A stretch of 64,000 nt of DNA, from assembly GCF_002157835.1 (NCBI RefSeq), contig NZ_CP020809.1:3534001-3598000 (forward strand), given 5' to 3'. Below are positions 51,522 to 60,752 of the stretch, one piece after another. The notes below the pieces were generated by a model. That model was not told the origin of the DNA. It made no database searches and was given only the letters and a program-made list of their open reading frames with translations. The position numbers and the translations under genes are program-made. This DNA comes from Mycobacterium dioxanotrophicus (lineage in GTDB: Bacteria > Actinomycetota > Actinomycetes > Mycobacteriales > Mycobacteriaceae). Each line of letters starts with the position of its first letter. The first letter of the stretch is position 1.

Positions 51522-52217
51522 ATGATTCCGATGCGCCGTGACCAAGCCGGTCCCAAGGGGTATGCGGCGTTCGCCGTGGCGTGGCGTTCGCTGCTGGATG
51601 CCGCCGAGCGGCTCTCCGATCGGGATTTCACGGCGCCGTCCGGCTGCGCGGGGTGGAAGGTTCAAGACCTGCTGTGTCATCTGGTGATTGACGCTCAGGA
51701 CATTCTCATCACGCTGGCTACACCGACTGACGACGAGCCGACGCGCGATGCAGCGACATACTGGGAGATCACGCACACGCTGCCGAGCGGGCAGGACCCT
51801 CTCGACGCGCTGACCGTGCGACTGGCAGCGGCATACGAGCAGCCGCACCTGCTCAAGCATCACCTCGACGATGTGGGTTCGGCAGCAGCGCGGGCCGCCC
51901 AGCTTGTCGCACCAGACCTTCGAGTCAGAACGCAAGGCGAAGTCCTCACTGCCGCTGACTATCTGGATGCCTACGTCCTCGAAGCGACGTTGCACCATCT
52001 CGACCTGACCGCGCATGTACGCGGTGTGGACGGGCCCCCGGCGCTGGCGCTGACGGCATCACGCAAGCAGTTCGAGGGGATCGCCGACACGCCATTCCCG
52101 GTGTCGATGTCGGACGCTGCCGTTCTGACAATCGGAACCGGCCGGCGGCCGGCCACCGCCGCCGAGCGCGCTGCGCTGGGATCTCTCGGCGACCGCCTGC
52201 CTTACGTTCTCGGGTGA
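51522..52217 (+). CDS. Maleylpyruvate isomerase N-terminal (DinB-like) domain protein
   Basis: A 231-aa protein with the mycothiol-dependent maleylpyruvate isomerase N-terminal fold: WKVQDLLCHLVIDAQDI with a conserved His, and EATLHHLDLTAHV with the second His pair of the metal site. The family uses mycothiol or catalyses metal-dependent transfers. Start ATG 51522 or 51531. It lies 3 nt after the PLP/HMP kinase gene and probably is co-transcribed. Substrate unknown. Confidence 0.8.
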   Translation: MIPMRRDQAGPKGYAAFAVAWRSLLDAAERLSDRDFTAPSGCAGWKVQDLLCHLVIDAQDILITLATPTDDEPTRDAATYWEITHTLPSGQDPLDALTVRLAAAYEQPHLLKHHLDDVGSAAARAAQLVAPDLRVRTQGEVLTAADYLDAYVLEATLHHLDLTAHVRGVDGPPALALTASRKQFEGIADTPFPVSMSDAAVLTIGTGRRPATAAERAALGSLGDRLPYVLG

Positions 52218-52231
52218 TCTGCCGCATCACC

Positions 52232-53740
52232 TCAGCTCTGGTAGGCCAGCAGTGCCAACAGCAGCTCTGCGCGGACCCGGGCGACGTCGAGGTTGCACCC
52301 GATCAACTCCTGCACCGACGTCATACGTTTACGCAAGGTGTGGCGGTGCACACCGATCGCGGATGCCGCTGTCTCCCAATGCCCGTTGGCCTCCAGAAAT
52401 GCCCGCAACGACACCAGAAGTTCACTGCCGTGCTCGCGGTCGTATACGCCAAGAGGCGCCAGGAAGGTGTCCGCGACGGTATTGAGCACCTGGCGGGTCG
52501 AATCGATCGAGAGCAGCGCCCGGCCCGCGAACGCCATGAATTCCAGTGGCACTCCCCCGCATTCGGCTGCTCCAGCCGCGATCTTGGCATGCTCGACGGC
52601 CACCTCCAGGCGGCCGACCGCAAGCGGCTCGCTGAGGCCGACCCTGATGAGTTTGCGGGCCGGCGCGGCGACATCGGTGGTGACGCGGCGGACGAACGCG
52701 ACATCGTGAGTGCCCGGTAGCACGGCGATCAGCTGGCATCCCTGTACGCGCGCGAAGAGCACCGAGCCGCCGCGTTCGACTGCCGGTGTGAGTGCGGCGC
52801 ACGCCTGCTCGATGGCTGGGGCGGACCCGCAGTCGATGACGAGGGCGCGGATGTGCCCGTGCGAATCGGCGACCTGGGCGAGCTGCGCGCGTGCCGGGCC
52901 GAGATCGTGCTCGCCGCTGAGCAGAAGTCCCAGCGCACTCGCATTGAGTTCGCGGTGGGCTTCGACCAGGCGGGCCGGCTTCTCGAAGTCCAGTGCGAGT
53001 AATGAATTCGCGTGGCCCAACAGAATCTGGTCGATCGATGACAGCGGCATGGCCGTCACCACAGCCAAGGTGCCATAGATCTTGCGGGTCACTTTGATGC
53101 GCTGGTAGGTGATGGCGGTCCCCGCGACGACGGCGCCTGCCCCGGCCGACGCCACCACGGCCTGCACGTCGTCGACCAGTTTGGAATCCACGGAGCGCGG
53201 GTGGGATTCGATGACGTCGCCCGACGGGGAGAGGATGAGGACCTTCGCGGACAGCGCCCTGGCGAGCTCGGCCACCACCGCGGATGCGCCACCACCGACC
53301 GCGGCACGGGTGATCCGCGGCTGAGCACGCGATGCGCGGAGTACCGCTTCATAATGCTGATCGGCGAGCCGTTCGCTCATGCGCTTGACCACCGCCGCGA
53401 ACGGTGTCGCCAACGGCACTTCCAGCAGCGGAATGCCGATCTCGTCGGCGGCGGCGATGAGATCCGGCGGCACCCTCGCATGACTGAGGCCGACGGCGAA
53501 ACCGACTGCAGAGACCCCACATTCGTTGAGTCCGCGCAGATAGGCCGCTCGCTTCGCCCGGGTCGTCGGCAATCCGAGTCCGGTGGTGAGTACCAACTCG
53601 CCACCGGAGAGCCAGCGGAAAGGTTCGGACAGCTCGGTGGTCAGTGCCAGGGTGACCTCGCGCAACACTCCGGCGCTGCCACCGAGGAGCCGCAGCGACA
53701 GATCAGACTGCGCGAGCACCCAGGACACCGGAACGCCCAT
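52232..53740 (-). CDS. PucR family transcriptional regulator
   Basis: A 502-aa PucR-type regulator: the N-terminal PucR domain (LGGSAGVLREVTLALTTELS, WLSGGELVLTTGLGLP) and a C-terminal PucR helix-turn-helix (GHWETAASAIGVHRHTLRKRM). In Bacillus PucR controls purine catabolism. The urate operon lies 8-10 kb away in this window, making it a candidate target, though not adjacent. Its ATG is at 53740 with only a 100-bp gap to the ATP-grasp gene. Confidence 0.88.
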   Translation of the reverse strand: MGVPVSWVLAQSDLSLRLLGGSAGVLREVTLALTTELSEPFRWLSGGELVLTTGLGLPTTRAKRAAYLRGLNECGVSAVGFAVGLSHARVPPDLIAAADEIGIPLLEVPLATPFAAVVKRMSERLADQHYEAVLRASRAQPRITRAAVGGGASAVVAELARALSAKVLILSPSGDVIESHPRSVDSKLVDDVQAVVASAGAGAVVAGTAITYQRIKVTRKIYGTLAVVTAMPLSSIDQILLGHANSLLALDFEKPARLVEAHRELNASALGLLLSGEHDLGPARAQLAQVADSHGHIRALVIDCGSAPAIEQACAALTPAVERGGSVLFARVQGCQLIAVLPGTHDVAFVRRVTTDVAAPARKLIRVGLSEPLAVGRLEVAVEHAKIAAGAAECGGVPLEFMAFAGRALLSIDSTRQVLNTVADTFLAPLGVYDREHGSELLVSLRAFLEANGHWETAASAIGVHRHTLRKRMTSVQELIGCNLDVARVRAELLLALLAYQS

Positions 53741-53840
53741 CGCCGCAGTGTACAGATCGTCGAAGTTGTGCCGAGGGTTTCGACGAAACGTCTACCGCGA
53801 GAACCCGAGTTACGGAACGGTCACGCCTGCGGTGAACCGG

Positions 53841-55514
53841 TCAGAGCGGCGTGAGACTCGCAGCCGGCTCGATCGTGGCGGGCTCGGCAAGCGGGGTGCC
53901 GCGGTACCGGGCTCGCAGCGAATCGATAAGGTGCCCAGCGCGAATGGTGAGTGCAGAACCGCCCTGGGCCAATTCTCGTTGCAGGCGACCCTTGGTGACC
54001 AGCACGCCGAGATCTGCGCCCTTCCAGCGGTAGTCACCGGGGCCGTAGATGCGCAGGAAGAACGACTCCGACTCGTCCTGCAACTGATGCCAGTCCAGTG
54101 CCGCCCGGCGGAACACCAGGGCTCCGGTGGAGTCGAGGTAGTACTGGCCGGTCGGCGGCGTTGCTTCGAGCAACTCGACGACGTCGGCCGTCTCCTTGAT
54201 GATCATCTGGCTCCACACATCGGCGGAGGCCAGTTCCTCCCAGCGCTCGTTGATCTCGTCGACATCGATGTCGAACTCCACGCCCATGAATTCCAGCAGA
54301 TGGAACAGGAACAGGGGCACATCGGCGTAGGCGCCTGCGGTGACATTGGTGATCGCCGACGCGCCGCTGATCCGCGGGTTGAGTTCGCCGAGATAGACCT
54401 CGTCGGTGTCGACGTCCACAAGCACGTCGACTTCGAAGAAGCCGCGGTAGCCTTCCTGACTCAGCCGATCCCCCAAGCGTCGGACGAGTTCGGTTGCCTT
54501 GGAGCGCCGTTCCGGTGACAGCACATCCGGATACATCTCGTTACCGCACCAGCCGCCGCGGTACGGCGTCAGTTCGGCGTAGCCGGTCAGCTCGGTCATG
54601 AACGGACCGACAACCGTGCCGCACCGGGTCAGCACCGCCTCGACCGCCACCGGCCGGTTGTTGATGCGACGCATGACCTTGATGTCCTCACCGACGATGT
54701 GTGCGCTGTGCTTGCGCCAATCGGCCTCCGACGAGATGAAGAAGGTGGTCTTGCCGGAGTCGCCATAGGGTGTCTGCACGACGAGTTCGTCACCGAGCCC
54801 GGCCTTTTCGGCAGCGGCCGTGAGATCTTCGTAGCTGTCGACCTTGGTCAGCACGTTGGGCACGCTGGGCGCGCCCGCCTCGTTGCCAAGCTTGGTGGTG
54901 ACGATCTTGGAGTCCAGGTGCTCCCGCAGCGCGGCCGGCGGCAGGATCAGGTCGTAGCCCAGCTCGGCGCAGATGGCCTCGGTCTCGGCGTCGAAGAACA
55001 CCATCGCCACCTTGGGCCGCACTCCCGGCTGCACACCGCGGCTCATGTGGGCGCGCACCTCGGCGTTGCGCAACAGCCAGTTGTTGATCTCCTCGCCGCT
55101 CGCGAACTCTTGGTAGGGCTTGTGGATCGGCGTGAACACCCGTGGGTGCGCGCCGTCCCAGGCGTCGTAGTAGGTGATGTAGGAGAACCTGCGTACCCAG
55201 CGGTCGAGGCCGAGCAAGTTGAACGGGGTGGCACCGATGAAGTACACCGGGACGTCGTTGGTGCGGAAGAAGTGGCGAATCTCTGAAATATTGCGAAGCG
55301 GACGACGTTTCGACGCGGCTGAGGGAGACGACGCGAAAGCTGCGTCGGTGCCGACGCTGACTTCCCGCAGATCGTCGCCGAGCTCGGGCTTGGCCGTCGG
55401 GGTCACCTGGTCCGTCGTCGCGGTCTCGACTGCCGGGACTTTGGCAGCCTTGGTCTTGGCGGCGGTCTTGGCGGCCCGCTTGCGCGGCGTAGCGGTAGGG
55501 CGAGGCTCGGTCAT
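53841..55514 (-). CDS. ATP-grasp domain protein (carboxylase/ligase-like)
   Basis: A 557-aa protein with a central ATP-grasp fold: EICAEL-type and SKIVTTKLGNEAGAPSVPNV, ELVVQTPYGDSGKTTFF, GFFEVDVLVDVDTDEVYLGELNPRISGAS with the metal-binding E/N residues. The first 50 residues are rich in Lys, Ala and Thr (RKRAAKTAAKTKAAKVP), histone-like and likely disordered. It probably forms an amide or carboxylates a substrate at ATP cost; the substrate is unknown. It is not adjacent to a carboxylase partner. Confidence 0.8.
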   Translation of the reverse strand: MTEPRPTATPRKRAAKTAAKTKAAKVPAVETATTDQVTPTAKPELGDDLREVSVGTDAAFASSPSAASKRRPLRNISEIRHFFRTNDVPVYFIGATPFNLLGLDRWVRRFSYITYYDAWDGAHPRVFTPIHKPYQEFASGEEINNWLLRNAEVRAHMSRGVQPGVRPKVAMVFFDAETEAICAELGYDLILPPAALREHLDSKIVTTKLGNEAGAPSVPNVLTKVDSYEDLTAAAEKAGLGDELVVQTPYGDSGKTTFFISSEADWRKHSAHIVGEDIKVMRRINNRPVAVEAVLTRCGTVVGPFMTELTGYAELTPYRGGWCGNEMYPDVLSPERRSKATELVRRLGDRLSQEGYRGFFEVDVLVDVDTDEVYLGELNPRISGASAITNVTAGAYADVPLFLFHLLEFMGVEFDIDVDEINERWEELASADVWSQMIIKETADVVELLEATPPTGQYYLDSTGALVFRRAALDWHQLQDESESFFLRIYGPGDYRWKGADLGVLVTKGRLQRELAQGGSALTIRAGHLIDSLRARYRGTPLAEPATIEPAASLTPL

Positions 55515-55671
55515 AGACGGGTTCTCCTGTGCGGTGTCGAATCTGCCTGCACCCTGATCGTCGCAGCCCCGTCCATGGCCGCACAGCTACCGAAATGGCA
55601 CCCGATGTTCGCGAAAGGTATACAAAACGGCACTCAGGCCGGTGGCCGTTCCCGAGTCGAACGAACGCGTC

Positions 55672-56253
55672 CTACGGCCCTGGCCAGGTCGAAACGAGCA
55701 CGGCCGGTGTCCATTTCGGCCACGTGGGCGCCCCGACGGCGAAGCCGCCGGCCACCTGGGCAACGATGCGGGGCCCTTTGGCGGTGCTGTTGTCGTAGAA
55801 CGTCGCAGATTCCGAGCGGGCCGCAGCGGTGGCGACCAGCGGCCAAAGTCGTTGGTAGCGCTCGCGGATCTTGTCTTCCGGCACGTCGTGGCCGCCGGCC
55901 TCGACACGGTGCCGCACGCGCAACACGGCGAGGTCCTCCGGGATCATGACCGCGTGTAGCACCACGCCATATCCGGCTTGGTGCGCGTGGTCGATGAGTT
56001 CGAGTTTCGACGGGTGCGAGAACACCGTCTCGGCGATGAAGGATTCGCCCCGTTCGATGAGTGCGGCCCTGGTTTGCGCGGCTATGCGCGCGGCGTCGTA
56101 GGAATGTGTGGCCGGGTCGTCAGGCCAGCGTCGCTTGGCGATCTCGTCGGCGTTGACGAAGGGGCTGTTCGGAAGCAGCGGTGCCAGGGTGAGCTCGACG
56201 AAGGTCGACTTCCCCGCGCCGTTGGAGCCGACGACGAGGTCGAGGCGTTTCAC
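55672..56253 (-). CDS. Zeta-toxin-like AAA ATPase
   Basis: A 193-aa P-loop protein: GSNGAGKST is Walker A at the N-terminus; NADEIAKRRWP and SFIAETVFSHPSKLELI are zeta-family segments. Zeta toxins phosphorylate UDP-N-acetylglucosamine and poison wall synthesis. The neighbour on the same strand is a 129-aa antitoxin-like protein 28 nt upstream. The pair matches M. tuberculosis Rv0366c and Rv0367c in order and size. Start ATG 56253. Confidence 0.85.
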   Translation of the reverse strand: MKRLDLVVGSNGAGKSTFVELTLAPLLPNSPFVNADEIAKRRWPDDPATHSYDAARIAAQTRAALIERGESFIAETVFSHPSKLELIDHAHQAGYGVVLHAVMIPEDLAVLRVRHRVEAGGHDVPEDKIRERYQRLWPLVATAAARSESATFYDNSTAKGPRIVAQVAGGFAVGAPTWPKWTPAVLVSTWPGP

Positions 56254-56281
56254 CGCGCGGTGGTGCGGAGCGTGTCAGCGA

Positions 56282-56671
56282 TCACTGCTGCGAAACCAGC
56301 ACCGAGGTGCTGCCGTCGGGGCGGTACTGCACGATGTCGCCGTTGTCGTCGAGCGCGACGGTGGTGACCCCGCGAGCAGCCAGTGCCGCGCCGTAATTGC
56401 CGCGTGCCAGGCTCTCTTCGATGGCCGCCGAGATCTCGGCGTTGAACACGACGCCCTCCTCGGACGTCAGGTCCCGCAACGGCGTGTCGCCGGCCAGGGC
56501 GGCCTCCACCTTGCGGCGGGCTGCGCTCTGCTGGCTGGAGACGGCCCGCCCCACCCGTGCCCAGTGGTCGAGCTGCTGTTTGGCCGACCGGCTCTGACGG
56601 GCACCTTCTGCGGCGGCACTGTCCATCAGATCAGCGGCGAAACGCGTCACCCGGTCTGCGGTGTCAGTCAT
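56282..56671 (-). CDS. ParD-like antitoxin partner of the zeta-like toxin
   Basis: A 129-aa protein: [39 protein letters not shown] is a ribbon-helix-helix type DNA-binding segment, followed by a C-terminal domain with [25 protein letters not shown]. Length equals M. tuberculosis Rv0367c. It precedes the toxin gene and likely represses the pair through the operator at 56693-56720. Confidence 0.82.
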   Translation of the reverse strand: MTDTADRVTRFAADLMDSAAAEGARQSRSAKQQLDHWARVGRAVSSQQSAARRKVEAALAGDTPLRDLTSEEGVVFNAEISAAIEESLARGNYGAALAARGVTTVALDDNGDIVQYRPDGSTSVLVSQQ

Positions 56672-56692
56672 GGCAGCCTCCTGTGTTGCACT

Positions 56693-56720
56693 CTGCTACG
56701 AGTGTAGCAGTCTGCTACAC
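56693..56720. promoter_or_regulatory. Operator of the zeta toxin-antitoxin operon
   Basis: Three alternating half-sites CTGCTAC (56693-56699), GTAGCAG (56704-56710) and CTGCTAC (56712-56718) lie 22-50 nt upstream of the antitoxin gene. Bases 56702-56720 form a perfect 9-1-9 palindrome GTGTAGCAG-T-CTGCTACAC. Three half-sites suit cooperative binding of an antitoxin dimer pair. It is also 82 bp from the divergent kinase start. Confidence 0.75.
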
Positions 56721-56801
56721 AAGTGCGGGTTCGCGCCGTCTGGCCTGGGAAAACAACGGCATTTTCGTGTTCGAGGCGCCCTCGTTTGTAGGCTCCAACG
56801 T

Positions 56802-58634
56802 ATGCCGTTCAACTCCGGTGACGTCTTCGCCGGTTACTCCATCCAGCGGCTGCTCGGTGCCGGTGGCATGGGCGAGGTGTATCTCGCCCAGCATCCGCGG
56901 CTGCCCCGGCTGGACGCGCTCAAGATCCTGTCGACGGACACCACCCGCGACGATGAGTTCCGCGCGCGATTCACCAGAGAGGCCGAGCTGGCTGCGACGT
57001 TGTGGCACCCGCACATCGTCGGTGTGCACGACCGTGGCGAGTTCGAAGGCCATCTGTGGATCTCCATGGACTACGTCGAGGGCACCGATGCCCGGCACAT
57101 GCTGGAGAAGCAGTACCCGTCGGGCATGCCGTATGAGGATGTCGTGGAGATCGTGACCGCAGTCGCCGAAGCGCTCGATTTCGCACACGAGCGGCGCCTG
57201 CTGCACCGTGACGTCAAGCCGGCGAACATCCTGGTGACCACGCCGACGGCAAGCGCCCGTCGTCGCGTGCTGCTCACCGATTTCGGCATCGCCCGCGAGG
57301 CCGACGACGTCAGTGGTCTCACGGAAACCAACATGGCCATCGGCACCGTCGCGTACGTCGCGCCCGAACAGCTCAGCAGCAAGGCGCTCGACGGCCGGGC
57401 CGACCAGTACGCCCTGGCTGCCACGGCGTTCCACCTGCTGACCGGCGCACCCCTGTTCGATGACGCCAACCGCATCGTCGTCGCAGGCAAACACCTCAAC
57501 ACCCCGCCGCCCCGGCTGTCGGAACGCCGCCCCGACCTTGCCCACCTCGACGCCGCCATGGCCAAGGCGCTGGCCAAGAACCCCGATCAGCGCTACGCGC
57601 GGTGTATCGACTTCGCGCGGGCGCTCAATGGTCGTCTGAATGAGGCGACCGCGCCCGAACCGGCCCTGGAGCGGGTTCCCGCTGATTCGGGTGTGTTCAC
57701 CGCCGGTCTGGAGAATCCCGGCGACGTTGGCCGTAGTTCCCCGCAGACCCGACCGCTGGGCGTGCTCACCGTGCTGGGTACGGCGCGCGGGGTGCAGAAA
57801 CGACCGAGCGGACCGGGTGCAGACGAGGAGGTCTGGACTTTCCGCGTCGAGCGGTACGACTCGACGGGGCAAGCCCACACCGTTGTGCCGGTCGAGCTGC
57901 GCGGCAACTCCATCACCGGCGAACTCTCCGACGGGGACGTGGTGGAGGTGAGCGGCTTCTGGGATGACCGGACCCTCTTCGCCGATGCGGTGGTCAACCA
58001 TTCGGCCGGTACGCGCGGCCGCCGTCGGCGTGACTCGTTCGAGGTGACGCCGGCCAAGAAGTCCGTGTGGAAGTCCCGCCCGGCGCGTGTCGTCGGACTC
58101 CTCGCGGTGCTCGCGGTGGTCGTGGCGACGGCTGTCTACTTCATCACCGGAGGCTTCGGGGTCCCGTCGCCCGGCGGCCCCGGGCCGCTCGTCACGCCGC
58201 AGCGTGCGACGGTGTTCTCCCCCGGCGGGTCACCCGATCATCCCAACGACGCCGGCAAGGCCATCGACGGTAACCCCGATACGGCGTGGCCCACCGACAT
58301 CTACCAAGACGCCGCGCCGTTCCCGGCCTTCAAACAGGGCGTCGGCCTGATGCTGCAACTCGCGGCGCCCACGGCCCTCAGTGAAGTGACCCTCGATGTG
58401 CCCAGCACCGGGACCGAGGTGCAGATTCGTGCGTCCGACAGCGACGCGCCGAGCAGTGTCTCCGACACGACCGAGCTGACCTCGAACGTGTCGTTGCGGC
58501 CCGGACAGAACACCATCCCGATCGACAACAAGACGAAAACGTCCAATGTGCTGGTGTGGATTTCGAAGCTGGGCACGGTCGGCGGGCAGAGCCGCACCGC
58601 CATCTCCGACATCACCTTGAGAGCAGCCGGCTGA
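56802..58634 (+). CDS. Serine/threonine protein kinase with transmembrane segment and extracellular discoidin-like domain
   Basis: A 610-aa Hanks-type kinase. The glycine loop [11 protein letters not shown] is at 19-29, K41 and HRDVKPAN (D137) and DFG at 160-162 are intact, and the APE motif is at 187-189. After the kinase come a linker and an OB-like segment (about 320-400), a membrane helix at 430-449 and an extracytoplasmic domain of about 150 residues whose start ([19 protein letters not shown]) and beta pattern resemble discoidin/F5/8-type domains, as in MviN (Rv3910). TAGGCT at 56789 suggests a leaderless transcript from ATG 56802. Related to PknF/PknI-type kinases. Confidence 0.88.
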   Translation: MPFNSGDVFAGYSIQRLLGAGGMGEVYLAQHPRLPRLDALKILSTDTTRDDEFRARFTREAELAATLWHPHIVGVHDRGEFEGHLWISMDYVEGTDARHMLEKQYPSGMPYEDVVEIVTAVAEALDFAHERRLLHRDVKPANILVTTPTASARRRVLLTDFGIAREADDVSGLTETNMAIGTVAYVAPEQLSSKALDGRADQYALAATAFHLLTGAPLFDDANRIVVAGKHLNTPPPRLSERRPDLAHLDAAMAKALAKNPDQRYARCIDFARALNGRLNEATAPEPALERVPADSGVFTAGLENPGDVGRSSPQTRPLGVLTVLGTARGVQKRPSGPGADEEVWTFRVERYDSTGQAHTVVPVELRGNSITGELSDGDVVEVSGFWDDRTLFADAVVNHSAGTRGRRRRDSFEVTPAKKSVWKSRPARVVGLLAVLAVVVATAVYFITGGFGVPSPGGPGPLVTPQRATVFSPGGSPDHPNDAGKAIDGNPDTAWPTDIYQDAAPFPAFKQGVGLMLQLAAPTALSEVTLDVPSTGTEVQIRASDSDAPSSVSDTTELTSNVSLRPGQNTIPIDNKTKTSNVLVWISKLGTVGGQSRTAISDITLRAAG

Positions 58635-58659
58635 CCGACACCGCGACGACGGTGCCGGT

Positions 58660-59961
58660 TCAGAACTTCTTGTCGAGGAACTCCGCGTAGGCCGGCAGGT
58701 CGAGTTGGCCGTGGCCCGACAACCCGATCACCACCACCTGTTCGGTGGGGTCATCGGCCACGTGCGCCGCGGCGGCGGCGATCGCGTGAGTCGACTCGGG
58801 CGCGGGCACAATGCCCTGGGACCGCGCGAACCGGACACCGGCCGAGAACGCATCATGCTGTGAGATGGCGATGCCCTCGACCAGCCCGAGCTCGACAGTG
58901 TGGCTCAGCGCGGGCGCCATCCCGTGGTAGCGAAGGCCACCCGCGTGAATGGGGTCGGGCACGAAATCCATACCGAGCGTGTGCATCTTCAAAAGGGGCG
59001 TAAGGCCGGCCACATCGCCGTGGTCGTAGCGGTACTCCCCCTGCGTGATCGACGGGCACGCGACCGGTTCGGCGGCCACCACGCGCGGGTTGGACCGCCC
59101 ATGGATCTTCTCGCGCAGGAACGGGAACGCCAGCCCGGCGAGGTTGGAACCGCCACCCGCACAGCCGAAGACGACGTCGGCGCCGTTCGGCTCAACGGCG
59201 GCGAGCTGCGCGACGGCCTCCTGGCCGATGACGCTCTGATGGAGCACGACGTGGTTCAACACACTGCCGAGCGCGTACCGGGTGTCAGGGGCAGCGGCCG
59301 CGACCTCGACCGCCTCGCTCACGGCCATGCCGAGGCTGCCTGTGGTGTTCGGGTTCTGGGCGAGGATGGCGCGTCCCGACTCGGTGAGCTCTGACGGGCT
59401 CGGATGCACGGTGCCTCCGTACGTCCGGATCAGGTGACCGCGGTACGGCTTCGAGTCGTAGGACGCCCGGACCTGCCATACCTCGATCTCGAGGCCGAAC
59501 TGCGCACCGGCAAAGGCGAGAGCACTGCCCCACTGGCCCGCGCCGGTCTCGGTGGTCAGCTTCCTGACTCCATCGATGCTGTTGTAATACGCTTGTGCCA
59601 CAGCTGAATTGGTCTTGTGGCTACCGACGGGGCTGACGCCCTCGTACTTGACGTAGATGTGGGCGCCGGTGTTCAGCGCTTCTTCGAACCGCCGGGCCCG
59701 GATCAACGGCGACGGTCGCCACATCGAGTAGATCTCGCGGACGACGTCGGGGATCGCGATGTACGCCTCGGTGGACACCTCCTGGGCGATCAATCCGCTC
59801 GGGAAGAGCGCCGCGAGATCGTCCGGGCCGACCGGCTCCTTGGTCGCGGGATGCAGGTGCGGCGGGATCGGCTGATCGAGTTCGGCGGCCAGGTTGTACC
59901 AGTGGGTCGGCACCCCGACGGTGACCAGATCCGGATGGGCGGCGTCGGCGTGCAGCGTCAT
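58660..59961 (-). CDS. TrpB2-like PLP-dependent enzyme (tryptophan synthase beta-like)
   Basis: A 433-aa PLP enzyme of the TrpB2 branch. The PLP lysine is in SPVGSHKTNSA, the phosphate loop is GCAGGGSNLAGLA and LSGHGQLDLP closes the fold. TrpB2 proteins make tryptophan from indole and serine or act on other L-serine-derived substrates, often without a TrpA partner, and no trpA lies near. The N-terminal 70 residues (THWYNLAAELDQPIPP) are typical of TrpB2. The gene has convergent orientation with the kinase gene. Confidence 0.88.
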   Translation of the reverse strand: MTLHADAAHPDLVTVGVPTHWYNLAAELDQPIPPHLHPATKEPVGPDDLAALFPSGLIAQEVSTEAYIAIPDVVREIYSMWRPSPLIRARRFEEALNTGAHIYVKYEGVSPVGSHKTNSAVAQAYYNSIDGVRKLTTETGAGQWGSALAFAGAQFGLEIEVWQVRASYDSKPYRGHLIRTYGGTVHPSPSELTESGRAILAQNPNTTGSLGMAVSEAVEVAAAAPDTRYALGSVLNHVVLHQSVIGQEAVAQLAAVEPNGADVVFGCAGGGSNLAGLAFPFLREKIHGRSNPRVVAAEPVACPSITQGEYRYDHGDVAGLTPLLKMHTLGMDFVPDPIHAGGLRYHGMAPALSHTVELGLVEGIAISQHDAFSAGVRFARSQGIVPAPESTHAIAAAAAHVADDPTEQVVVIGLSGHGQLDLPAYAEFLDKKF

Positions 59962-60004
59962 GAGGACACTGTAACGATCCGCGGCCGAGCCTCCCGGAGT
60001 GTGT

Positions 60005-60658
60005 TCACACCGGCAGGCCGTTGTCGTCGGTCTGCAACGACTGGGTCTTGAACTTCGTCAGAAACGCGTTGAGCGTCCCGTCGTTCGACTCGACGATGGT
60101 TCCGCCGTCCTGCCAGATGCCGTCTTGGCCCTGAAACTGACCCGGCGGGTCGCCCTGGTTCATGTGGATGTCGTGCACACCGAGACCGGTCGTGTACGGG
60201 CGGCCGAAGACGTACAGCCGTCTGGAGTCAGACAGCCGCTTCTCCAACAGATTCAGCGCGTTGTCGGCAGTGCTCTCAACCCATCCGAAGCGCGGCGACC
60301 GAAGGATGGTGTTGACCAGATCGATGAGCGGACTCGCGACGAACCCGACGCATCCCGCACGTCCTCGCAGCAGTGGTGAGCGCAGATAGTCGAGGGCACC
60401 CGACTCTTCCGAACGGGCCAGCGGATACCAGTCGTCGGCCTCGGAACCGAAGGCGAACAGCCGCTTGTCGAGGTTGCGTACCTCCCGGTACTGGACCGGC
60501 ACCCCACTTGGCGTCGACACGTCCACGGCGCATTCGTACAGGCCGAGCCGCGCATTCAGATAGATCTTGCCGTGGTACCACGACCCGAAATGATTGGGGT
60601 CCTCGCGGGCGAAATGGTCGAGGGTACCGATGAGAACCCCGTATGCCGGCAACGCCAT
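60005..60658 (-). CDS. DUF2278 (YukJ-like) family protein
   Basis: A 217-aa protein that starts MALPAYGVLIGTLDHFARED, followed by SWYHGKIYLNARLGLYECAVD and GVHDIHMNQGDPPG, the pattern of DUF2278/YukJ. The family has no firm function. AGGAGGG lies 4-5 nt before the ATG at 60658. A much longer frame to 61081 is a shadow over the permease gene. Confidence 0.82.
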   Translation of the reverse strand: MALPAYGVLIGTLDHFAREDPNHFGSWYHGKIYLNARLGLYECAVDVSTPSGVPVQYREVRNLDKRLFAFGSEADDWYPLARSEESGALDYLRSPLLRGRAGCVGFVASPLIDLVNTILRSPRFGWVESTADNALNLLEKRLSDSRRLYVFGRPYTTGLGVHDIHMNQGDPPGQFQGQDGIWQDGGTIVESNDGTLNAFLTKFKTQSLQTDDNGLPV

Positions 60659-60752
60659 GACACCCTCCTCTGCCCCGCTGCGAACCGATTCTTGCTGTTG
60701 CAGCGAGGAAGTGGATGAGTAGTGCGCTACTCGACTTGGATAGGCACGGCGC

